Shown: positions 46,983 to 58,300, counted from the stretch's first letter. The stretch is DNA of 64,000 bases from Wolfiporia cocos (GCA_029448655.1 JACCLO010000004.1:992001-1056000); one strand, 5' to 3'. Numbers and translations: made by a program. Notes: a model not told the origin generated them from the sequence alone.

Positions 46983-47490
46983 TTTTTGAGGTAGGTAAGT
47001 GTTGCACACTTTCTGCAGCGTCCTGTATGACCACTTAGTTGGCTGCCATACCGAGGTCTCTGACTGCTGTACTATGCTAGATCTCTGGTAGCCCTTTCGG
47101 TTAGTAGCTGGATCTATTGATATGATCGTTGCATGTATATTTCGTATAAATTCAAATTTCATTGGTGCACTATCCAGAATGAGTACAGTTTATAACAATA
47201 CCTGCCTGGTGTGCCTGAGTGGTGCCCCTGCCCTGCCGACTGCCCAGGGGACCGCTATTGTGCAGTCCTTGCAATAGCAAGGGCCTCAGCTAAGGTCCTC
47301 ACAATAGCGAAGGGCCTCAGGTGAGGTCCTTGCAAGAACACATCCCTTGGGCGCTTGCTATTGCACGGACCTGCTACTATAAGGGGGTTATACATGAGTA
47401 TACTGGTCTGGATACAGTTACAGGACCTGCTAGGTATATCTACGTAGATATGAGTAGATCTACAGTCTCGCACTTCGCTGATGAACTGGC
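46983..47490. other. Spacer with short direct repeats, no gene
   Basis: Degenerate copies of a word like GGTCCTTGCAATAGCAAGGGCCTC lie around 47262-47340. No coding sequence is recognised. Confidence 0.4.
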
Positions 47491-48421
47491 TGTCACAAGC
47501 CAATTTCAAAGCCTAGTAGACCACGCTAGGTTGGCACCCCATTCACGCCATAAGCACGTTACAGCACTCCATCCGAGCCCAGCTGGAATCCTACGGCAAC
47601 GCTAGTAGAAGCCCTCCACTATACAGGACACTACGGGCACTAGCAGGCCACCAGCAGTCTAACCCTAGACTCAGTCCAAGTCCCGGCAGCAAGAGCCATA
47701 CGCTGCCTAGTCCCTAAACCCCGGAGTCACGAGCCGACCCCTAGAGACCAACAGGCTACGATAGCACGATGGTACGCCTTGTACAAACCAGGCTAAACCG
47801 TCACCGCACATACGCTATACGCCGACTAGGAGTACGGTCTACACTCGCACGTGACCCAGAACATTAAACCTACCATCTCACGTCCCCTACGCACGGACAC
47901 TCGCCATTACTGGCATAGACACTATACTATACCCCGTACGCACCCTGACCTACAAGAACAGCAGGCAGGGATAATAACCCCAGGCTCTGCACGACTGAGA
48001 ACCCTACCAGTCACAGAGCGCTATACCCGATCATGGCAGACCACGCCCGATCACGGACTTAGAACCCCGCCATTACCGGCACACCTACGATCGACGAGAA
48101 CCACTGATCGAATCCGACCGATTGGCTACTCATTAGATCCGCCCCTTATACGCTACGTCGCCATGGACATCCTCGCAAACCCCAGCGCTCCGATGCCATT
48201 ACCGGCCCGTAGCTCATAGCCAGTTAGATACCAGTACGTAGAGGCCTCTGAGCCGCCGTACACAAACATGTACAAATAGTTTAGGAGTATATATGCCAGA
48301 CAGTCTTGAGCGTAAACCTCAGACTTGTCTTGGCCTTTGATGGCTAGTGGTCCCGGGATCAGGAAGGCGCCTTTGAGCGAGCCCCCTTCCCCCGGTTGAG
48401 TGCTAGTTGTTGCTTGTGTCA
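47491..48421 (+). repeat. Solo LTR (931 bp), target duplication CTGGC
   Basis: Begins TGTCACAAGCC and ends CTTGTGTCA; CTGGC is present on both sides (47486-47490, 48422-48426). TATATAT lies near 48289, followed by an 8-bp stem with one bulge (48302-48325). Confidence 0.72.
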
Positions 48422-48527
48422 CTGGCGGTGAGCCACTCTGCTTGTGCCCGGCTTAAGTACACTACCGGCAGCCCTAGTGACCCGCTAGCTTGCCCATCAC
48501 CGTGCCATCAGTCTAGTGTTGCCGAAG

Positions 48528-48667
48528 TTCAGTTCAGTTCAGGTTCAGGGGGGTCTGGGGCTGAAAGAATCAAACCAACTGCAGGGAGCCTGAACCTGAA
48601 CCTGAACCTGGACTGAACCTGCTGAACCGGTTCAGCAGGTTCAGTTCAAGGTTCGAACTAGGTTCAG
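48528..48667. repeat. GGTTCA/TGAACC array with a perfect 34-bp palindrome
   Basis: More than a dozen GGTTCA or TGAACC words in both orientations. Positions 48612-48645 form an exact 34-base palindrome centred between 48628 and 48629. This resembles the subterminal array of the hAT-like element at 34635, but no partner end was identified. Confidence 0.85.
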
Positions 48668-48780
48668 ACCGCTAAGTCACTGTAGAGTTTCAGTGCCACA
48701 GATGCATCTTTAGAGACACTGCAGATGCATCTGGGGCTCTCTAAGTCATCGAGATTAGGCACCCGTTAGTACCAAAATAA

Positions 48781-48859
48781 AGCGTCGCAAGCCGGGAATC
48801 GAACCGGGAACCATGAGACCTCAGTGAAACAGCAACCAAAACCACTCAGCTATAGTGCT
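48781..48859 (-). ncRNA. tRNA-like module (left)
   Basis: On the minus strand it has an A-box-like TAGCTGAGTGGT and an intact B box GGTTCGATTCC within a T-arm (CCCGG ... CCGGG context). The acceptor ends pair poorly, so it is probably a tRNA-derived pol III promoter or pseudogene rather than a working tRNA. Confidence 0.5.
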
Positions 48860-49154
48860 TAGTGAAAGGAAGATCCTGCACAAATACATAGTCAGTAGTT
48901 GATATAATAACAGTTGTAAAAAAATTAAACATTCTGCTCATATGTCAGTAAGCTCAAGTGTTCCTTGAACTCTGAATGCATCTCTTTATTAATGTATCCC
49001 ACAACCCATATGTATCTGCAATGAGGTAGGGATGCTGTCATAAATTACCTACAGGGCAATATGGAACATTGCACTAAGGTGTGACTTGACAACCAACAGC
49101 CACGGTGATGAAAGGACATTAAATGGATCATATTGACAATATGTGACTGGATAC

Positions 49155-49230
49155 CAAGACCATTTGGTGAAGTGGTATAGGTTGCGACTTCGCTGATCCC
49201 AGGTCAAGTGTTTGAACCCCACACAGGTAT
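49155..49230 (+). ncRNA. tRNA-like module (right)
   Basis: On the plus strand an A-box-like TGGTGAAGTGGT is followed about 45 bases later by a B-box-like GTTTGAACCCC. The cloverleaf is degenerate. It is in inverted orientation relative to the left module. Confidence 0.4.
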
Positions 49231-49366
49231 TTCCTGCACAGATGCATCTTATTTTATTCAGATGCTCTATGCAGCATGCTCGGGCATTAAGATTGCTTAG
49301 AGAGCCCCAGATGCATCTGCGGTGTCTCTAAAGATGCATCTCCGGCACTGAAGTCCCTCAGTCACT

Positions 49367-49910
49367 TGCTTTTATAGTGCGTAAACATAATATTTTGGAC
49401 ACCAACTCTGGGTACCTTTCTGTGTATGCCAATTGCCCCATATTGTCTACCTCATCCCCAGCAATATCGAGACCACTGGAATAACCACACTTCAAGTTTT
49501 GCGGTGCCTCAAGCATCCATTTAGTGTCTATTGGGCTGCTGCATTCTGAAGTGGCTCTTAGTCTTCTTCATAGTGGTAAAACATAATTTGTTGATGCACA
49601 ATAATCACTCAAGGCAGCTACTTTGAGCAGTTCAGTAATCAGACCCAGTGAAGACTACGGTCAGGTGCCGTCAGCGCTGAGCAGGCTGAGCCACCCGAGT
49701 CAGGTACAACAAGTCTCAGCCAGTCTCATCAATTAATATTTCCACCCACTCAGACTGGCTCAGGTTCCGCCAACTCATCGCGTTTTTAAGACTTTCTTCC
49801 TGTGTATATAAATGTAGATGAATAATATGCTCTAGCAGATTTAGCAAGCACCTATCGAACTTGTCTGTAAGGCTCATCTCGCCCTGGTAGCTAAAGGTCA
49901 GATTGACAAA
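49367..49910. other. Upstream region of the interrupted gene
   Basis: Between the MITE and the first ATG of the interrupted gene; no other gene is recognised. A TATATAAAT stretch near 49805 is a plausible TATA box for it. Confidence 0.4.
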
Positions 49911-50619
49911 ATGCCCGCAGACACCAAGATGTATATCTGTACTTGCCTGAAGTGCAATGGCAAGCAGGTTGCAAGGCCTACCTTCTATCTACATCGCAAA
50001 ATGCGCGAGCACGTGTTTGTGCCTTCAGCTTCCTCAGCTACAGATTTGTTGGAAGAGCTGGGAGTTCCTCAACCATACAATGTCCATTCAGTAAGTCTCG
50101 CTTCTAGTGTTCCTGAATTGTATATCCTCACTATGTGAAATAGCGTCAGACATCTGCTGCATACATGCATCTCAGCGACAGCCGAGGCATGTCAAGGTAC
50201 AGCTCTGTCGACCTGAATGGCTCTGAATTGCAGAGGCTCTAGTCGGTGAACCTAATATACCTGACACTGCCTACCACTAACATTTTCTAGTGGTTTGGTA
50301 GAGGATCTCCACCGGCAATACAAAGTCATGAATGATAGGATGAATGATAGGATGCTAGCTATTGAGTAAGTGTAGTACAGTTCTCTTCAATTTTTTTTCC
50401 AATTTTCATACACATAGATCTGCATGTGCAAACACAGCAGCTTGTCTAGATAAGATCCTGCAGTCACTCCCCTCAAAAGAAGCTTCCGGGGATGCTCTTC
50501 TGGCCCTGGCAAGTGTGCCGAACCTCCCACTCAACCGGAACGACTATCCCAATGTCAAATACTGGGAGCGTAGCGATTTTCTGTATACTCACTCCAGGAA
50601 CAAGGGTGTTACTGACACC

Positions 50620-51318
50620 TGTCACAGATTTGGGACATGCCACTATTTTTCCCGTATTTTTACCTATTTATCTGGTATTTCTACGACCTTGTAGACATTT
50701 ACGCTGCCAAGCGCTCGTCTACACGTACACGCAAACAAACAACACGTACACAACGCGGTATACGTCCACCTGTCATAACAACACGTACATAACACGTTTG
50801 TACGCGTCAATGACTCAGCGGACTAACCTCCGATGTCACGCGCCTTACTCATATCCCGGTACCGGGCTATGTCAGTACAATCGGATAAGCGGCCCGCTCG
50901 TTATCACATGCCAATGCCCTCACGATTACTCATATTCCGATACCGGTATATAAGAATCACATGCACGGCTTACTAACGTAGCTACAGCCACTTCCACAAC
51001 ATGGACCTACGGTCCAAACAAACGATCTTACTGGTGCGGCCATTACCGGCGCACATGGTCTATTGTAGTTTACGACTTAACTATATTAGTTATGTCTGCG
51101 CACAGACCACCTTCATGTTTGGTTCCCTTACCGGTAACCAAACAAAGCATGTATATAAGTAGGGCTATCACTGCGGATAAGCCTTAGATTTGTTCTCTGC
51201 ATTCGCACAGTCACATATCATCTCTGCTTGCGCCCACTAGTCTCCTCACCAACCTTCTGCAACTCCTTCAAGTCGCCTACAAGGTTATAGTGTGAGTCCC
51301 ACAGTCTAGTCTGTGTCA
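50620..51318 (+). repeat. 5' LTR of the chromovirus
   Basis: TGTCACAG...CTGTGTCA termini. TATATAA at 51152-51158. The segment AGATTTGTTCT (51186-51196), 34 nt downstream, is complementary to the primer-binding site and probably marks the transcript start. Confidence 0.95.
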
Positions 51319-51320
51319 TA

Positions 51321-51331
51321 AGAACAAATCT
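51321..51331 (+). other. Primer-binding site complementary to the element's own LTR
   Basis: AGAACAAATCT starts two bases after the 5' LTR and is the exact reverse complement of 51186-51196. This matches the Tf1/sushi-type self-priming arrangement rather than a host tRNA 3' end. Confidence 0.75.
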
Positions 51332-52316
51332 CCCCCCTACCCCCGCCCTTGCGCTTGCGCTTGGGTCTGGGTTTCTATCCTACAGGGGCTATTACTTGTT
51401 GCTGCGCACATCCCTTTCTGCCTGACAAGGCGATTGGGGTGATAGTTGAGATCTGGGGGGTACATCGCCATCCTCGGCAGAGGATTGGCAACCAGGGAAG
51501 CCACACCGCCTTTTTAGGCAGGAGGCCTACCTAACCCGGACTCCAGGGTCAAGGAGACATGGTCCTCGCTGACAAGCTTGGACCATGCGCGGTTAAGACC
51601 CGCCTGTGGAGAAAAGGGGACGGTCTGCCTGTGTGCGCCCAACCCCCTGTCATGGCAAGCGTTGTTCAGCGCCCCATCACTATCCACAGGGTCATCATTA
51701 TGATGGCATGGGAATTTTCCAAAGCCGCCGCCCAGGCGTAAGGGCCCTGCTTTGAACCCGTCATGGGAAAAGCAGTGAGGGGGATCATCTTCGGATAATC
51801 CTGCCAAAGGACAAGTGCGATAGCCACAAAACATAAGTCCTCCGGGCAGTTCGGCGTGCACGTCATGGGGTCAAATAGGGCAAAGGGGTACACTTGCGCG
51901 CCTTAGGGCTAATCCACTTACCTGTGGACGCGATGGTATTCCAATGTCCTGAAAAAGTCCCCGTGATAGTCTGTAGACGGCAACCTCATTGTTGAAGCAT
52001 GGACAGGCTAAGGGATGTAAAATCCCAGCCACTTTCCGGCATCGTCCCTCCGGGGCGGTGTCGTGTATCCGAATCCCAATCATCTGACCCAGGAACCGGC
52101 CTGGCAGTCAGCAACTCTACCCCTGGAGTCGGCGCCTCTGACCGTTAGGGTCATGCGAATATCCGCGCCGTCTCGGCACAGGGTTTGCGCGCAACATAAG
52201 AGTAATTATGCCCCGTAGTACACCTTCTTTGCTCCTGAAAAGGAGTCCACTACCCTACCTTACATAATCCCTTTCATTCCTGTTCTTGGACGTATCACTG
52301 GGAAACTTCGTTTCTC
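51332..52316. other. Long 5' leader of the chromovirus
   Basis: About 1 kb without a plus-strand gene. It opens with a C-rich tract. Packaging or dimerisation signals would be expected here but cannot be recognised by eye. Confidence 0.4.
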
Positions 52317-53105
52317 ATGAAGGCTGCACTTTCTAGAATCATGCCCCGCGTTACCCGTCGCACCCGTGGCTCCTCCACTGCCCCTTACGTTAAACCGGCG
52401 AAGCGGTCCCTTCTCAGCCGCATCGACACCGCCGACATTCCTCGGGCAGAGGACGTCACATACACCCTTCCTGTAAAGGAAGATTACACCGGGAAGCTCC
52501 ATCTTTGGGAGATCCCCGTCCACATGCCAAAGCACATTGCTGAGGCTGGGAAACCCGCTCCTCGACCTCCCAAACCAGTTCCGCTCGCCAAGCGTATCTG
52601 GACAGAGGAAGAGAAGCTAGCCGCTTCCATTACCGCCATGGAGAACTTAATTGAACTCCGCGAACTCAACAAGCTTAAGCTCGCCCGCGATAAGCTGAAT
52701 AAGCGAATCGCCGCCAAACAAGCCGCCAAGGAAGCCAAGCAGGCGGCTTCTTCACTGGCCCTCCGTCTCTCCAGCCCGGCGGCCGGACCTTCCGTTCCGG
52801 CCAACCACAAGATTCTCGACCCTTCCCTCGTCTTCGGGAAGAAGAAGCCTCTCCAAGCATGCGATCAAGTTATTCCCATGCTAGAAGGCACTCTCACTCG
52901 CCTCACTCCTCTCGCCAACCACCCCCCTAATTACCCAGGCTTCCATATGGAAAACGACATGCGTTTCCATACTATGGTAGTAGAATTGGAGGATCTGGTG
53001 GATAACGTAAAGGATAGAGCGAGACGGGGGAGGATCACCAATAGAGACTGGAGAATTATGAAAAAGTATTGCAAACAGCTCGGCAATATTTCCTTTTTGG
53101 ATTGA
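52317..53105 (+). CDS. Extra ORF upstream of gag (262 aa)
   Basis: An uninterrupted 262-codon frame starts MKAALSRIMPRVTRR and lies in a different frame from gag, ending 236 bp before the gag frame opens. The N-terminus is strongly basic (Arg/Lys-rich, possibly nucleic-acid binding or nuclear). A Lys/Ala-rich predicted helix or coiled coil spans about residues 98-150 (KLARDKLNKRIAAKQAAKEA). The C-terminal third (NDMRFHTMVVELEDLV, WRIMKKYCKQL) is helical. No family is recognised. Its in-element position and intact frame suggest an accessory retrotransposon protein rather than a host gene. Confidence 0.7.
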   Translation: MKAALSRIMPRVTRRTRGSSTAPYVKPAKRSLLSRIDTADIPRAEDVTYTLPVKEDYTGKLHLWEIPVHMPKHIAEAGKPAPRPPKPVPLAKRIWTEEEKLAASITAMENLIELRELNKLKLARDKLNKRIAAKQAAKEAKQAASSLALRLSSPAAGPSVPANHKILDPSLVFGKKKPLQACDQVIPMLEGTLTRLTPLANHPPNYPGFHMENDMRFHTMVVELEDLVDNVKDRARRGRITNRDWRIMKKYCKQLGNISFLD

Positions 53106-53341
53106 CGTACGGACTTAGCTCGTATCGTAGCAGAATGCGTAGCGCTACAAATTACTTTTGCCTTCGGTGTAACACCACCTGACAAGGTGGCAGGGCCCTC
53201 AACTACTTCGGTAGAAGAGGATATATTCGCGATTGTATAGTAGAAATACTATCATCTTTTAACTCTGAAATAGAGTGCGAGTGTGATCTATAACGAAAGT
53301 CGCAGCTTTCAAAACCAATCCCTTCTTAAGAATCTAAGACA
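53106..53341. other. Spacer between the extra ORF and gag
   Basis: This 236-bp AT-rich stretch lacks coding potential. It could serve as a leader for gag translation. Confidence 0.4.
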
Positions 53342-55396
53342 ATGAGTAACCGGAAACTAACATTCGTCACAAACAGATTCACAAAAAAAAAAAAAATGTC
53401 TTCCACCTCCTCCGTCAGTACTCCCCTCGCTCCCCGCAAGATGCGCCTCCGCTCAGAAGGTCCGGTGACCCCGGTAGCTGGTCCCTCGGGAACCCAGCAA
53501 CTGGTGACGCTGGAGCACCTAAGCGAGGGAGAGGAAGAAGAAGAAGAGGAAGGAGAAGAGGAAATGCCGGAGTTCGCTCCCCCGCAAAGGGAATCTCCGA
53601 CCAACCCCATGGGAACACGCCCAGGCTCCCCCATTGCCGGATACCCACCGGCTCGTCGAACTCGCCCTATCGGGCCCGCCACCACCCTGGAAATGGAATT
53701 TTCGGGTCCGACACGACAGACCAATGTCGCTGTCGAGAACAACCTCAAGGCGTACCTTCCCGAGGAGGAACACCACAAGGTGGATGGGTCCATACATGGG
53801 CCAATCATCGATGCCGCCGTACAACGAAGTGCGGCCATAAGCCATGACACCACCGACACCCTAGGTCGAATGGTGCACGCCCGCCTGGAGCGTATCCATG
53901 AACGAATCGATTCCCTGGCTGGGCAATCCAGGGCAATCGAACAGAAGGCCCAAGACGAACTACACGAAGCGGTCAATTCGGTCCGGAACGAGGTATTGTC
54001 CACCATGGTGGACCTCGGCAAGGAGCTCCGACAGGAGTACACCGCCAAGCTCTCCGAAATGGAGAAGCAGCTCCGAAGGGACTACCGGTCCCGGCTGGAC
54101 GACCTCGAGGATGCATTCGCAGAACGCATGGAGAAGGTTGACGAGGAACTCCGGAGGATCCGCAAGAATCCCTCCGTTCCCAACCCTCCCGGCGTCCGCA
54201 CGCCTCCGGAAGACCCGGTACCGGCCCCCGGTCATGCTCAAGCCAGAGCAGCCGAGGCCGCTGCCGCCGCTCAAGCTGCAGCCGCTGCTGCAGCAGCCGT
54301 CGCCCCGCAGATTCCAGGTCTGCCTCAAAACCTGAAAATTCCCCCTCCCCCAGAATTCTCTGGGTCATCTGGAAAGGTGACCGCACAGGAATGGGTGGAG
54401 AAGATGGGTCTCTACTTCGGCACCCTCCGAGTTTACGACGACCACGACCGCATTACCACCGCCCTGTTCCGAGTAACCGGGGACGCCTACAAGTTTTTCT
54501 CGCCTCTTATCAAAAAGGCAGGAAACGGCGAGCCCCTCGGTACATGGGAGGACTTCACCAAGTCGGTGATGGTCCAATACGGTAAAATGACGGACAAGGA
54601 AATCGCAAAAAAGGAAATCCGAGGCTACTACGGTACCAAGGGCAAGGAACTCGCAGAGTCGAACTACTTCAACTACTGCGAACGTTTCCGTACCCTCGGT
54701 CGCCTATCGGAAACCGCCAACGAGACCCTGGTTTGGGAGTTCACCGAAACTCTCCCCGAAAAGGTTAAGGACACCTTAAACGTCCTCGGCAAGACTCCGT
54801 TCTTCAAGGCCCCGACCGACATCGAACCTCTGATCGACTTCGCTCTGGAAATGTACCAAACGTCATATCCAGACAAGATCAAGGGCTCGATCTTCGAGAA
54901 GGCCGCCAAGAAGGACTCGGCCCCTGCCGAAAAGAAGGAGACGTCCTCCGCTTCTGCGAAGAAGTCGGAGAAAAAGAAGGACAAGGGAAAGGCGCCCGCC
55001 AAAGCCCCCGCCGACACCACCAACGCCGTCTGCACATACTGCAAGCAGACAGGACATTACTTCAACAAATGTCCTAAGCTTGCGGCAGACAAGGCCGCGG
55101 GAACGTTCGTGCCTGCCGCTCAGCGGGCCGAACAACAAAGGGCGAAGGATGCAGCTGCCGCGTCTGGAAAGACCACGGCTGCTCCTTCGGGTAGTGGAAA
55201 GGGACAGGCTTCTGGCAAGAAGCCGTACTCGGCGCCCCCCGCGGATGGCAAGACGTATCGTGCCCGAACGATCTGGGAAGAAGTAACGGCTGACTCAAGC
55301 TCAGCAGGACCCTCGGCCCCCGCCACCACCGTCGCCAATGTCGGAACCATCTCGGTTCCCCTCGCCCCAACCACACGTCTCGAAGACGTTCTGTGA
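53342..55396 (+). CDS. gag: Gag polyprotein
   Basis: 684 aa from the first ATG, or 666 aa from the ATG at 53396 that follows a 14-A run (53383-53396); the second start is likelier because the intervening codons are mostly poly-lysine. An acidic segment (about residues 60-76) precedes a coiled coil (about 170-285, many Arg/Glu heptads), a Pro/Ala linker, then the capsid-like domain (EWVEKMGLYFGTL, DFTKSVMVQYG, YCERFRTLGRLSE). A zinc knuckle of form CX2CX4HX4C begins at about residue 564 (CTYCKQTGHYFNKC). It forms the virus-like particle and binds RNA. The end overlaps pol by at least 59 nt. Confidence 0.93.
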   Translation: MSNRKLTFVTNRFTKKKKMSSTSSVSTPLAPRKMRLRSEGPVTPVAGPSGTQQLVTLEHLSEGEEEEEEEGEEEMPEFAPPQRESPTNPMGTRPGSPIAGYPPARRTRPIGPATTLEMEFSGPTRQTNVAVENNLKAYLPEEEHHKVDGSIHGPIIDAAVQRSAAISHDTTDTLGRMVHARLERIHERIDSLAGQSRAIEQKAQDELHEAVNSVRNEVLSTMVDLGKELRQEYTAKLSEMEKQLRRDYRSRLDDLEDAFAERMEKVDEELRRIRKNPSVPNPPGVRTPPEDPVPAPGHAQARAAEAAAAAQAAAAAAAAVAPQIPGLPQNLKIPPPPEFSGSSGKVTAQEWVEKMGLYFGTLRVYDDHDRITTALFRVTGDAYKFFSPLIKKAGNGEPLGTWEDFTKSVMVQYGKMTDKEIAKKEIRGYYGTKGKELAESNYFNYCERFRTLGRLSETANETLVWEFTETLPEKVKDTLNVLGKTPFFKAPTDIEPLIDFALEMYQTSYPDKIKGSIFEKAAKKDSAPAEKKETSSASAKKSEKKKDKGKAPAKAPADTTNAVCTYCKQTGHYFNKCPKLAADKAAGTFVPAAQRAEQQRAKDAAAASGKTTAAPSGSGKGQASGKKPYSAPPADGKTYRARTIWEEVTADSSSAGPSAPATTVANVGTISVPLAPTTRLEDVL

Positions 55397-58300
55397 AGAA
55401 CACACCAGCCCCGCAGCGGCTGGGAGTGTACAGCGCCCCGAAGAAGCGCACCTCTACGAAGAGGCTTCACAGAGACCCCTTATCTTGTGGGAAGATAAGG
55501 CGGTCGTACGTCACCCGGTATCCCACATCGGTATATTCGGAAACTCGGCAATGGACTTTGCCCGGAGGACAAGGACACTAGTTACACGTGCCCCTCCTGT
55601 ACAATACTTTCATCCTGACCCACTCGCGCTCAAGTTCTTTACTTTGTATAACGTTGTACATGGAAATGATTCCCGAGACGATAATAAATCATTCTCTATC
55701 GAAGTGGAACTGTGGGTATATGGAAAGAAAGTCAACGCCATGGCGTTAATCGACACCGGTGCATCAATAAGCGTCATTGATAAGAAACTCGTCCACGAGG
55801 AAAAGTTAGTCACTCAGAAACTACCTTCGCCTCTCGAGATTCGTAACGCCGACGGTACCTCTAATACCGCCGGTAATATCAATATGGCAGTAAAAGCTTA
55901 TATGGTGCACGAGGAACACAAGTCCACCGAATTCTTGTACGTAATGGACGTACAGAATGCGGATGTGATCCTCGGATATGATTGGTTCCTGAAGCACAAC
56001 CCGGACTTCAACTGGCCGGAAGGAATCTTCACATATCGATGTACGGAAAAATGCAAACATGGCAAACGGGTTTCGATTTCTGAGGAAGAGGACGAAATCG
56101 AACCCCGCAACATCTATCAGATCATCAATGACTTTCCAATAGATTTTCTCGGCTTAGAGGAGCCGGAGAATCCCTTTGTCGCTTGGGTGAACACCCTTGA
56201 CGAAGGAACGGAACTCCTTATCGATGCCATTCAGTCGATAACGGAGAAGTCGGATGATGAATTCCTGACAGATGCGGATCTCCAGAAATGGAAATCCTTG
56301 GTTCCGGAGGAATACCAGGAGTTTGGTCCCACGGTATTTTCTCAACGCGCATCCGAAAGGATGCCCGAACGGAAACCATATGACCACGCCATCGACTTCC
56401 CCGATGACGCGGTACTACCGCCCCCGAGTAAGGCATACAAGATGTCTCCTCAGGAAGCGAACTCGCTAGATCAGTGGATTCAGGAAGAGTTACGGAAGGG
56501 CTACATCCGACACTCAAAATCCCCGATCGCGAGCCCGGTCTTCTTCGTCCCTAAAAAAGACGGCGGAGCCCGAATGGTAGTCGATTACCGGAAAGTAAAC
56601 GACTTGACCATTAAAAACAGGTACCCTCTCCCACGCATAGACGAGCTTATCGATAAGCTTAGCCAGGCTTCGATATTTACGAAGCTCGACTTGCGTTGGG
56701 GTTACAACAACGTAAGAATCAAGGAGGGAGATGAATGGAAGACCGCATTCATTACGCCTAACGGCCTTTACGAAGCCGTAGTCATGTACTTCGGTTTCTG
56801 TAATGCACCCAGCACGTTCCAACACATGATGAACGATATTCTAGGTGACCTTATCAGAGAAGGAAAGGTCATTGTCTACCTAGACGACATCCTTGTGTTC
56901 GGAAACGACCTGTTGGAACACCGTCGTATTGTCAAGCAAGTATTACAAATCTTGCAAGACAACGACTTGTTCGCGAAGCCTGAAAAGTGCTTCTTCGAAC
57001 AAAGCAGTATTGAATACCTGGGAATGATCATTTCCAAAGGAAAAGTCGAAATGGACCCTAAGAAGGTAGCCGGTGTCATGGACTGGCCTACACCTGCCAA
57101 GGTAAAGGACGTCCAAGCCTTTGTTGGCTTCGCCAACTACTACCGTCGGTTCATTAAAGATTTCTCCAAAGTGGTTAAGCCGTTAACCGAACTGTCCAAG
57201 AAAAACACGCAATGGAACTGGGGACCCGAACAAGCGGAAGCCTTCCAAACTCTCAAGGAAGCTTTCACATCGGCTCCAATACTCCGGATCCCAGATCAGG
57301 AGTCCCCGTTCCGCGTGGAAGCGGATTCTTCCGATTACGCAACTGGTGCAGTGCTATCACAATACTCTTCGGAGGATAAGCTCTGGCACCCGGTAGCCTT
57401 TTACTCGAAATCTCTATCAGCACCCGAAAGGAACTATGAGATTTACGATAAGGAGTTGCTCGCAATCATCCGTGCACTAGAGGAATGGAGACATTACCTC
57501 GAAGGACACCCACACAAATTTGAAGTATGGTCGGATCATCTCAATCTGACATATTTCAAATCGGCACAACGGCTAACCCGGAGACAGGCACGTTGGAGTC
57601 TTTACCTGACAAGGTTCAACTTCACCATGTGTCACAAACCCGGTAAAACAATGCTCACGGCTGATCCTCTGTCACGGAGGCCAGACCATGAAGAGGGGGT
57701 GGAACTCGACAATCGCGATCAAATTTTGCTGAAACCGGAATACTTTACGGTTAGGGCGCTAGAAGCGTCACAGCAGGAGATACAATCAGGCGACGAGGAC
57801 CTTCTCCGACAAATCCGACAAGCCCTCATGGACGATCAAATTACCAAAGATTACCAGGAACTACTGAAAAGTGGTCCCAAGGAATTCGGTAAAGATCTCC
57901 AGGAATGGAACATGGAGGCCGGATTACTCCTCAGACGAGGAAAAGTGTACGTTCCAAAAGAGCCTAAGGAATTGCGCACGAAGATTCTGGAGTTACATCA
58001 TGACCATGTGACGGCCGGACACTTCGGACGATGGAAGACCTATGAACTTCTGTCACGTAATTACTGGTGGCCTGGAATGACCACGATGGTAAAGCAATAC
58101 GTGGAAGGTTGTGACACATGTCAACGCATGAAGAACCACAACCAGACCCCGTACGGACCCCTGCAACCGCTCCCAGTCCCGGAAGCACCTTGGGACACCG
58201 TCACAATTGACCTTATCGTCCACTTACCGCCCAGCGGCGAATTGAAACAATTCAATGCTATTATGGTAATAGTGGACCGGCTTACCAAGCGAGCGCACTT

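Larger units (their letters stand above)
48682..49359. mobile_element. MITE (678 bp) with about 64-bp inverted repeats and tRNA-like modules
   Basis: The left arm (48682-48745) and right arm (49296-49359) are inverted copies with roughly 90% identity, sharing GATGCATCTTTAGAGACAC and GCAGATGCATCTGGGGCTCT. AGTCACT flanks the element on both sides (48675-48681 and 49360-49366), a likely 7-8 bp target duplication. No coding capacity. Each half carries a tRNA-like segment pointing outward. Confidence 0.75.

Noticed and set aside
48781..48859. Functional tRNA gene
   Set aside because: The B box is good, but the acceptor stem does not pair and the sequence lies within a MITE; treated as tRNA-like only.
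53326..54048. 240-codon minus-strand frame
   Set aside because: Antisense to gag; no recognisable motif.
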